From NCBI GenBank assembly GCA_018340375.1, contig JAFFJZ010000029.1, positions 2,108,001 to 2,172,000 on the forward strand: a stretch of 64,000 nucleotides of DNA. The letters run 5' to 3'. The number at the start of each line of letters is the position of its first letter. Position 1 is the first letter of the stretch. Origin of the DNA: Gonatopus flavifemur. Its lineage: Eukaryota; Arthropoda; Insecta; Hymenoptera; Dryinidae. Shown piece by piece: positions 54,728 to 64,000 of this stretch. The notes beneath the pieces were generated by a model. It made no database searches, had not been told where the DNA came from, and saw only the letters and a list, made by a program, of their open reading frames with translations. The translations under genes and the position numbers were made by a program.

Positions 54728-57500
54728 AGAAACTCATTGAAAATATAGACAGCAGAGGATTAGAGCGAAGAATCGTTTCGCCAACTCTGTTTTAAAATTT
54801 CTCAATAAATTCACTGTTGAGAATACGAAAAACATTCAATTCCTTTCTTTTTTACAATTAAAAAGTCCCAAAATTTCTCATTGGGCCAAGGTTGGTCCAG
54901 GGTTGGCGGAGAATCGGTTGCCGATCTTCATCGATCCTAGTTGAATTCAGCCTTGACTGTGTTAACACACATGGAAATTCCAATTTCAACACCAATTTAA
55001 CCATTGGTTTTGAAATTGAAGATTGGCTGCCGATGCTGGCCCAATCTAGCATTCATATAATGCACAATTCTGAGTTCAAACCAGAATAAAACATTATTTG
55101 GAATAATGAAAGTTTTACATCTTTGGAATGGTAAGTTTTGGTAAGTTGAAGGTAGGTAAACTGAATATAAATGTTGAAATTCCTTTTATAATAATTTAAA
55201 TAGAGAATCATTATTTTTTTAAAATGTTCTTTTAGTGAATAATACAGGTAATCATTGATAAATATCAGATTTTCTAATTGATATTTGATTCCAAACTAAA
55301 AATAAGAATTCTTTTAAATTGTACATATAGAAAGAGATATATATACAAATTAAAGAGAGCACATAAATTAGGCATCATGATCAAGAGGAAGGGTAAGTGG
55401 GAAGTCCTAATTAAAGGAAATGGAGGATTTCCTTCTCAAGGACAGGCCTCCCCTCAGGTAATGCACGAATCCATGCTTCTTCAACCTATCTGAATCCCAT
55501 CTTTTTCTCCTAAAATTCTGTTGTTCCCACCCACATATCCCTACAACTAAAATTTTCCTCTCACTACCAAAAGACCGAGTTGAGAATTGAGCAAAAATGC
55601 ATCAAAAATTCTCTCTCGTTTGATCATTTTTACAGAAAGGTTCTATTACTAGTGAAAAGTTTCAAGTATCTGTGCGATTTTTAGTTAAAAGATATAAAGT
55701 TCAAAATATTTGTTCAATTTTCAGTAAAAGTTTCAAATTAAAGTTGAAGTTCTAAATAGTTAAAATCAGTGTAAATTCAGTGCCCTTACAATCCTGCTAG
55801 GAGTTCATCTCAACAATTTGTTTGAGTGAGCATGAACATAACTACTGGAGAGACTCTCCAGTTGAACTCTATTGTATTGATCTATTGATTTTGAACAATA
55901 AACTGATCTCAACAATTCATCAAAAGTAAGTGGATTTGTTCCATCATATGAAATTGATATTCTTTGATTATTCTTTTTTTTGTTGTTGTGGAAAGATATA
56001 TTGAAAACGAAATCAGAGCTTTGCAAGCTCGAACTCCGATCTAAAAAAAAATTCAACTAATCAAATATAATTTTCTTTTCGATTAGATATTCCCTTCTTA
56101 TCTCTTTTTCCAATTCCTTTTCCAATTCGTCTTCCAATTCTCACTGAGAAACCCTCAGAAGAAACAAGTATTAAATTTCTGAAATCTATCAACCTTTATC
56201 ATAAAAGAAAATTTACACTCCATTATCTTTAATTTTACAAAGAAAATTACATAAAAATAACACAATACACTCAACTCCTCTCATACACAACAATTGTACA
56301 ACATTAAAATTAGAATATAAATTGTATACATTTCAGCACAAACATTTAGTATTTTCGAATCGATATCCTTTCCCCAGTCCTTGTCTAGATCCTATTCTAG
56401 CTGAAGTGGGGTAATGAAGGGAACATCAGACTGGATGATTCGATGCTTCCCTTTAGCTACCGTGAGTTGCGAAGGAACTGAAATTCCCAATACTTTGGAC
56501 GTAACAGACGATAGTAAAAAGTTTTGACGCAGTCGGGAGGACATACAAGGATCTCGTTTTGAAACTGTTTTAAAACTCTGCTCCTCTCAACGTTTTTGAC
56601 AGAATAATACAACACACGAACACTTATTAAGAGAATAAAGGTTGAAATAATCACATTCATTGTTCCGGAAAATAAAATTGAACAAATTTCTTTCACAAAC
56701 ACAAAGAACACACAGAACCATAAAATTCTTGAAAATAAGTTTAGCGACTTTGACAATCGCAAACCACAAAACACATTTTATACAAAATCTATCACTCCAA
56801 TTCTATTAAAATTTCATACACATATTACAATTACACTGCAAGAAGATATCGTTTCAAATTCCTCTTTTTTTCCGAATCGTTGATCGTTTATTTCAATATC
56901 CATTATAGTTTCACTAAACATCGATGACACATCGATGTAACATTCGATCCACTGGTATCGAAGTTCAACACCGCAAACATGGATGTTACTGAGACGCGAT
57001 TGGTCGTTGTTTTACGAATAAGAACTCCATGTCAGCCGTGTATCGGGAATACAGGCTTCAAATTTGATGGAAAAATCGAAATATATTTGAGCTGTTGCCA
57101 ATCCCATGTGAAAGATTTTATCGTTGGAGGATTACATATTTTTTCAAAAGGATTCTCTGTTCATAATCCTTGTTAGTATTTACATTTAACATTAGGTTAT
57201 TTGATTGGTCAGATATATCTAATGCGAATCATAGAGGATTTTTGTTCAATATTTGAATGATTTATGAATAAATTTTCAATAATTTAATTTGTGTATTCAA
57301 TCATATTGAACAAATTTGAATTGACCTATTTCTTAGGAATAAGCAAACAATCATGTACGCATATAACACAAGTGGAATTTTTTAGAAATGTTTTCATTAC
57401 ATTTCTTCTAAATAACGACATTTCGATGAAATACATTAACGTTTATTACTTTCTATAAAACTGCAAATTATTATTTACAATCACACAGAGTTACCTTTCT
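54728..57500. other. Unassigned AT-rich DNA
   Basis: Short frames at 55278, 55805, 56457 (minus; two hydrophobic stretches) and 56979 show no motif. ATCGATGACACATCGATG near 56921 recalls words in the palindrome at 61.1-62.1 kb. ATTGGGCCA words at about 54880 and (inverted) 55045 may be ends of a short element. Confidence 0.35.
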
Positions 57501-57530
57501 TGTTGTGAATTCCCCAACCTTCACAAACAC

Positions 57531-59637
57531 ATGAGGCCAGCATTTCAAGTATGGATTTTATTTGAAAAGCAAGGGCAAGGATCAGCTTTGTGTAAAATTT
57601 GCAGAGAAATCAAGGAGACATCTTCGAACACATCTAATCTTTTCCAACATGCGTATAGTAAGCATCCGAATGAAGCGATTGCAGCTTTTGGAGAGGAGCA
57701 TAGACCCAAACCCCGATCTTCTACATCCAGGACAGCTAGATCAATATCAAACACAAGTTCTGTAACGCCTTACGATCGGAATTCCTCACGAAGCCAGGAT
57801 CTGGATAGAAAATTGGTTCATTGCCTCGGATTTTCAATCTTTTAATATTGTAAATTCGAAGGAATTCAATACTTTCGTTCACTCCCTCGATCCAAGGTAT
57901 TGTGTGCCAAGTTATACTCATTTGACGAAAACTATAATTCCCGAAGTGTATTCAGGAGTGGTCAAATCGCTTTCTGCTGAACTTGATGTTACTCAATTTG
58001 TTGCCTTATCAACGGATATGTGGTCTTCTCCTGCCAATGAAGGACTCATTACCGTTACTTGTCACTTCATCCACGAAAACAAATTACAACCTCCGGTTCT
58101 CTGTACGGACGTAGTCCGAAGAAGTCATACCGGAGATGCAATTAAAAATGTGAGATTTATAGTGAAGATCTGAAAAGAAACCCAATAGACATTCTGTGTC
58201 CAACACATATCTTATAGACACATTTTGCGTCTAAACGACATCTCTTAGACATGAAATGTTTATGGGGAACTTACTGAGTGAAATTTTATTCGTACTTGGC
58301 GGTTTTTTTCTGATATGCTACGAATTTGTTTAGAAAAAATATTTAAATATCAATATCATCTCCCTTTTTCCTTTCCCTCTCCCCTTCTCGTAATTATCGT
58401 ATTGGGATCGGTATGAATAGGATCTTACGTTCAATCATATCCTTCGAAAACTGACACAATCATGTATCATTTATATTAGGCGATTGAAAAAAATTTGACT
58501 CTGTGGAATCTTGTCGGTAAAGTTGTGACGATCGTAACGGACAACGGTGGTAATATCCTCGCTTGTTGCAAACTTATGAAAATCCGGCAATTATCCTGTT
58601 CCAACCACACACTCAACCTCGTCGTCACTGATGCCTTGAAAGTCGGAGGAATTCCAGAAGTGATAGGAAAAACAAGAGCAATTGTTACCCATTTCAAAAC
58701 GAGTAATGTGGCCGCTGATAAACTACGTGAAGTGCAGGGTCGTTTGAAGGTTGAAGAACTGAAATTGATTCAAGACGTCCGAACGAGATCGAACAGTACC
58801 TACTACGGTGTCCAAAGATTGTTGAGAATTAGATCTTCTGTTATCTTGGCGATGACAGAATTGATTCATGCTCCAGCAATCCTTACACAAAATGAATCAA
58901 CGATTCTGGACGGATTGTGCGAGGTGCTGCGTCCCTTTGAAGAAGCCACAAAAATAACGTCCGGAGATGAATATTGTACAGCTTCTCTTATCATTCCCAC
59001 AATTAATGGACTGTTTGAGAAATTATGTAATTTTCAAACACGTGTCCAAACTGAAGGAGCCCAAGCAGTGGTTTCTGAGTTGATACGTCAGGTGGTGAAT
59101 CGGCTTCCCCCATATGAAACCAATGAAACCACCAAACTTGCAACAATGTTAGATCCTCGTTTGAAAGCCGCAGGATTCAAATCCTCAGAACACGGTAATG
59201 CTGCGAAAGAGTTGCTGATATCTAAGTTCACTGTTGAGACAAATCGGGAACGTGTGGAAAACCAAAATTACAATCCTTCGAATGGAACGCAAACTAATCA
59301 AGAAAATTCACCGAACAAATTCTCTTCACTTCAACACGTAACTGAACGAAGGAAGGCCAATGCCAGTAGTACTCCGGTACAAGCCGAAGCTATAATCACA
59401 ATTAATCAATTCATTCAACATCCATTGATTCCTTTCGATGAGAATCCTTTTACATTTTGGAAAGAATTTCCAGTCCCGACGCTCAAAAAGATTGCATACA
59501 AATATTGATGCATACCAGCGTCATCGGTTCCATCAGAAAGAGTTTGGTCTGACGCAGGTCAAATCATGAATGATCGAAGAAAAAGATTGAAACCTGCAAA
59601 TTTAAATATGCTCCTGTTTTTACGAAAAAATTTGTAA
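57531..59637 (+). pseudogene. hAT transposase (ZBED type), copy 1, one intron
   Basis: DNA transposase with N-terminal BED zinc finger (FQVWILFEK..ALCKICREI..SNLFQHAYSKH; C-x2-C, H-x4-H). A frameshift near 57815 separates it from the core. Core landmarks: ALSTDMWSSPANEGL (first D), IVTDNGGNI (second D), a helical insertion domain, and LCEVLRPFEEATKI with the acidic third position. The C-terminal dimerisation part reads FWKEFPVPTLKKIAYKY, then a TGA (59506-59508), then CIPASSVPSERVWSDAGQIM to the real stop at 59635-59637. A 330-bp GT..AG intron (58150-58479) joins DAIKN to AIEKNLTLW in frame. Copy 2 has TTA at the TGA position. Confidence 0.92.
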
Positions 59638-60361
59638 ATTGATACCAAATGAAATAATTTTCATTTCGAAATGATAATTTCATGTTGCCGGATTTTGAAT
59701 CGTTTAGGCCATCCATAAACTACGTAGCTCTGTTTTTGCAACTTTTCAACTCCCCCTCCACCATGTAGCACTGACGTGGCTTTTTTCTGAAGACAAATAA
59801 CACTAATCCATCAGATTTTAAAAGTTTGAATTTTCGTTTTATTGCTATAAACGATTTCAATTCCGATAAGATATATTTTTCATATTTGTCTTCTTGTTCT
59901 CATTCAGATATAATTTTTACTAATGTATTGTCAAGTCGAACTTACGTGTTCGATGATGTACATTTGTGACCCACAATGAGGTATTATAAGAGATGTCTCG
60001 TGGAACACTAAAAGATATCTTTTTGAAGTCTTTGTGTGGAATTTTTCTCAGAGTGACCTGAGGGTGTTCTTTTAACTAAGCTGTCCGGCAGAGTGCTCGG
60101 TAGCTCATGAAGAATACCATGTGGTAATAAAGAACTCTTTTCGAACTCTTTCGCTATCTGGGTAAGGCATGGACAATTTGTGACGGAGCAGAAAGAAAAA
60201 TATATTGGTGGAGGGATGTGGAACAATTTCAGAATTGTAGTGAAAATTTGAATCGAATTCCGATATCAAATCGTAGAACAGATGCCTATCCTGATTTCAT
60301 AGCTATTTGAAGCTTCGATGATAAATTTCCCTCAATAAAGATTCAGATCAGATTATAAACA

Positions 60362-60575
60362 CCCACGGAAAAAAAATCAGTTGGAATAATCATCTAACTT
60401 GAATTTTTTTCCGTTTATCACTATTTTTTTTGTTGATCTAACCAATGTTTTGGATGAATTATTCCAAATTCGTTGAGTCAATGAATAAATTTTTTAGTCC
60501 AACTTCGAAAAAATGGTTCCATATGCGCTTACAAGTGAAATAGTGGTTTCAACTAATCTTTTTTTCCGTGCAGCG
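60362..60575. mobile_element. MITE, CACGGAAAAAAA family, in both arms
   Basis: Inverted tips CCACGGAAAAAAAATCAG and CTTTTTTTCCGTG. Present at the matching place in the right arm (about 62524-62737), so it predates the palindrome or belongs to its unit. The tips match those of the orphan-gene element at 3238-5492. Confidence 0.7.
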
Positions 60576-60705
60576 ATTCATGAAATTTCACATTTCAGTT
60601 CTGAGTGCCCATCTATCGAAGAAGCTCAAGAATAGTTTGGAAGATTCTTTGGAATTTTCTTAGAAAATTCATAAAGAATCCTACGTCAAATCACATAATC
60701 TCTTT

Positions 60706-60835
60706 GGCTACTCTCCCATGGACCGGAATTTTTGGGGGATTTGCAGGGAATTCTAGTAAGTTACTATCCATGAACCAATTGGGTCTGTGGATTCCGTTTC
60801 GTTCCCTAGAAATTCCGGTCCATGGGAGAGCAGCC
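60706..60835. mobile_element. MITE, GGCTNCTCTCCCATGG family, copy 2, left arm only
   Basis: 130 bp. The right arm reads ACATAATCTTTTATGCGTG (as complement) with no insert, giving an empty site. Flanks TTT/TTA fit a 3-bp TWA-like target. Confidence 0.88.
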
Positions 60836-61148
60836 TTATGCGTGAACTATCTTTTATGAATCGGGATAAAGCCTTTACGTAGTACTACAGTATGGAGATA
60901 ATTGAATAATTTCTTCTCTCATGCTTATTTTTTGACAAACATTTTGAAACTATCATAAGTATGATGCGATCTTAAATCCCACATCATTCTATTCAAACAT
61001 CATCATTCACTTTTTTGACAACCAAACTCCTAGTGATTCCAAAAAAAATCACCATCAACTCTTCAATCATATATTTTCTTCACTGAAATGACATTCGGCA
61101 CAAATAAGATAAAGTACACAACTTCACATCGATGTTACAACGTTTGAC

Positions 61149-61473
61149 CAGAGAGAAGATGAGAGCGCTCACGGCCGGGGTTCCGTTGCTAGTAAGTGGA
61201 TCACATGAAACAGACCCACTGACCCCATCTTTCATTTTTCACTTTTTCTATTCATGATAATGAAGAATCATATCCATTCGGTATCGATACATAATTAAAT
61301 TTTGATTGAATAGGTATTGAGTAGTATTCAATAGAAGTGCGTTATTTTTTGTTATTAGAAAATAAAATCGCTGTGGGTCTACTTCCATGATCCAACCGCC
61401 AGGAGGCCAGTGGAACTTTTACTAGCGGCGCATAGGTGCTCGTAAGCGCTCTCAGCTTTTCTCTGGTTTGACC
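61149..61473. mobile_element. 325-bp insert with AGAGCGCT TIRs, left arm only
   Basis: Bounded by ACGTTTGAC on both sides (61140-61148, 61474-61482). The ends CCAGAGAGAAGATGAGAGCG and, inverted, AACCAGAGAAAAGCTGAGAGCG are TIRs. The right arm has only CGTTTGACATGG at this place. A 9-bp duplication would suit Mutator-like elements. Confidence 0.75.
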
Positions 61474-61537
61474 ACGTTTGACATGGTAGAAACATCGATG
61501 TAACCGATTTCTCAAGTATCGATGTTCAGTGAACACT

Positions 61538-62033
61538 AATCCATTATATTTCCACCATTGAAATTCTTCATATGAAAATCTCTTGTGAGCTTCACACGGA
61601 AGCTCGAATCTTTCATGCTTAACATAATAATCATGAAATAAAATTCTCTTCGAACAGAAAAATTCTATAAAATTAACGATAAAAACATAAATTTCAAATA
61701 TACACGATATTTTCATCTATTCTATGCATAAATCCTATTCTCCCATACGAATTCCTATGTATTTTCCCTGTAATATATTTCACAACTTGAAAATATACGT
61801 ATATACCTGCAAAGAAAAACCGAATTTCCTATCTCTATGATTATTCTTGTTTCAACCAAGAAACCCTTGGTGAAACACGATAATCTATTGCACGTGATAA
61901 AAACTTCTAATCCAAAAAAAAATCCTAACCTTGTAGACTTGAACCCCATAAACTCATAAATTCTGGACAGATCTTGAGTTTGTTTTTTCTTTGTTCACAA
62001 GATTGAATTTATGTAAGAATATATCTTTCCTAG
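61538..62033. other. Palindrome spacer
   Basis: About 496 bp with no arm homology. A 124-codon minus-strand frame (61342-61716) overlaps it but also crosses the 325-bp insert, so it is not a gene. Confidence 0.6.
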
Positions 62034-64000
62034 TGTTCACTAAATATCGATACTTGAGAAATCGGTTAACATCGATGTTTCTACCATGTCAAACGATGTA
62101 ACATCGATGTGAAGTTGTGTACTTTAGCTTATTTGTGCCAAATGTCATTTCAGTGGAGAAAATATATGATTGAAGAGTTGGTGGTGATTTTTTTTGAAAT
62201 CACTAGGAGTTGTCAAAAAAGTGAATGATGATGTTTGAATAGAATGATGTGGGAGTCAAGATCGCATCATACTTATGATAGTTTCAAAATGTTTGTCAGA
62301 AGATAAGCATGTGGAAGAAATTACTCAATTATCTCCATACTGCAGTACTACGTTGAGGCTTTATCCCGATTCATAAAAGATAGTTCACGCATAAAAGATT
62401 ATGTAATTTGATCAGGATTCTTTATGGATTTTCTAAGAAAATTCCAAAGAATCTTCCAAACTATTCTTGAGCTTTTCTGATAGATGGGCACTCAGAACTG
62501 AAATGTGAAATTTCATGAATCGCTGCACGGAAAAAAAGATTAGTTGAACCAATATTTCACTTGTAAGCGCATATGGAACCATTTTTTCAAAGTTACACTA
62601 AAAAATTTATTCATTGACTCAACGATTTTGGAATAATTCATCCAAAAAATTGGTTAGATCAACAAAAATAATAGTGATAAACGGAAAAAAAATTCAAGTT
62701 AGATGGTTATTCCAACTGATTTTTTTTCCGTGGGTGTTTATAATCTGATCTGAATCTTTATTGAGGGAAATTTATCATCAAAGCTTCAAATAGTTATGAA
62801 ATCAGGATAGGCATCTGTTCCACGATTTGATATCGGAATTCGATTCAAATTTTCACTACAATTCTGAAAACATGTTCCACATCCCTCCACCAATATATTT
62901 TCCTTTCTGCTCCGTCACAAATTGTCCATGCCTTACCCAGATAGCGAAAGAGTTCGAAAAGAGTTCTTTATTACCACATGGTATTCTTCATGAGCTACCG
63001 AGCACTCTGCCGGACAGCTTAGTTAAAAGAACACCCTCAGGTCACTCTGAGAAAAATTCCACACAAAGACTTCAAAAAGATATCTTTTAGTGTTCCACGA
63101 GACATCTCTTATAATACCTCATTGTGGGTCACAAATGTACATCATCGAACACGTACGTTCGACTTGACAATACATTAGTAAAAATTATATCTGAATGAAA
63201 ACAAGGAGACAAATATGAAGAATATATCTTATCGGAATTGAAATCGTTTATAGCAATAAAACGAAAATTCAAACTTTTAAAATCTGATGGATTAGTGTTA
63301 TTTTTCTTCAGAAAAAAGCCACGGTAGTGCTACATGGTGGAGGGGGAGTTGAAAAGTTGCAAAAACAGAACTACGTAGTTTATGGATGGCCTAAACGATT
63401 CAAAATCCGGCAACATGAAATTATCACTTCGAAATGAAAATTATTTCATTTGGTATCAATTTACAAATTTTTTCGTAAAAACAGGAGCATATTTAAATTT
63501 TCAGGTTTCAATCTGTTTCTTCGATCATTCATGATTTGACCTGCGTCAGACCAAACTCTTTCTGATGGAACCGATGACGCTGGTATGCATAAATATTTGT
63601 ATGCAATCTTTTTGAGCGCCGGGACTGGAAATTCTTTCCAAAATGTAAAAGGATTCTCATCGAAAGGAATCAATGGATGTTGAATGAATTGATTAATTGT
63701 AATTATAGCTTCGGCTTGCACCGAAGTACTACTGGCATTGGCGTTTCTCCGTTCAGTTACGTGTTGAAGTGAAGAGAATTTGTTTGGTAAATTTTCTTGA
63801 TTAGTTTGCGTTCCATTCGAAGGATTGTAATTTTGGTTTTCCACACGTTCCCGATTTATCTCGGGAGTGAGCTTAGATATCAGCAACTCTTTCGCAGCAT
63901 TACCTTGTTCTGAGGATTTGAATCCTGCGGCTTTCAAACGAGGATCTAACATTGTTGCAAGTTTGGTGGTTTCATTGGTTTCATATGGGGGAAGCCGATT
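62034..64000 (-). repeat. Palindrome, right arm (cut by window edge)
   Basis: Matches the left arm in reverse, without the two left-arm inserts. It begins at AGTGTTCACTAAATATCGAT and still matches at base 64000. Confidence 0.95.
63461..64000 (-). pseudogene. hAT transposase, copy 2, C-terminal part, cut by window edge
   Basis: Minus strand. The frame is open from the window edge (NRLPPYETNETTKLATMLDP) to the stop at 63461 and contains the hAT dimerisation region FWKEFPVPALKKIAYKYLC..SSVPSERVWSDAGQIMND. Differences from copy 1 include KLTPEINRE for KFTVETNRE and an intact Leu codon where copy 1 has TGA. Whether the rest of the gene is intact cannot be seen. It is called partial, not proven dead. 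Confidence 0.9.

Larger units (their letters stand above)
59098..61537 (+). repeat. Palindrome, left arm
   Basis: Reverse complement of 62034-64000. Sum of paired coordinates is 123098 from 59637 to 60597, 123236 near 61081 and 123570 near 61486; each step is explained by one insertion in this arm. The arm includes the 3' part of the hAT gene. Its outer limit is unknown because the right arm leaves the window. Confidence 0.95.

Noticed and set aside
56457..56774. 105-codon minus-strand frame with two hydrophobic stretches, thought of as a receptor exon
   Set aside because: No family signature and no splice sites; hydrophobic peptides are common in AT-rich DNA.
61342..61716. 124-codon minus-strand frame
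   Set aside because: It crosses the boundary between a recent 325-bp insert and the palindrome spacer, so it cannot be an old gene.

Overview
The window looks like repeat-dense, gene-poor DNA from an arthropod, most likely an insect. The evidence is the AT-rich composition, two mariner families, a Merlin/IS1016-like element, an RTE-type LINE, a ZBED-type hAT and dozens of short inverted-repeat elements (MITEs). Nothing points to a bacterium: there is no operon structure, and the one clear gene with an intron (GT..AG) is a transposase. No conserved host gene was recognised. The best host candidate is a two-exon fragment on the minus strand at 43.8-44.1 kb.

Layout. 1-3.2 kb: weakly supported 5' part of an LTR-type element (candidate primer-binding site, long leader, small ORF). 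3.24-5.49 kb: an element with inverted terminal repeats carrying the 3' part of an unfamiliar gene, split in frame by a mariner. 5.5-13.4 kb: a 290-bp repeat array opened by two large insertions, one an inverted-repeat block around a 163-bp tandem array, the other a 3.06-kb element with 6-bp target duplications. 14.4-15.94 kb: a Merlin element with 8-bp target duplications and 49-bp palindromic subterminal repeats. 15.98-31.83 kb: two inward-facing ends of one transposon family enclosing two further 163-bp satellites (B, 17.85-19.73 kb; C, 19.73-30.74 kb). 33-39.7 kb: a dense, nested MITE field. 39.7-48.9 kb: foldback elements and a complete mauritiana-type mariner with an intact 345-residue transposase. 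48.9-51.3 kb: a decayed RTE LINE. 52.3-53.8 kb: a 130-bp tandem repeat and a 905-bp foldback. 57.5-64 kb: a hAT transposase gene in the left half of a large palindrome, with a second copy running off the right edge.

The main value of the window is its readable insertion history. In several places an occupied and an empty copy of the same sequence sit side by side, or an insertion lies in a reading frame that closes perfectly when the insert and one copy of its target duplication are removed. The most unusual features are three tandem arrays of different sequence that share a ~163-bp period, an orphan coding family bounded by inverted repeats with the same tip as a common MITE type, and palindromic 49-bp arrays at both ends of a Merlin element.
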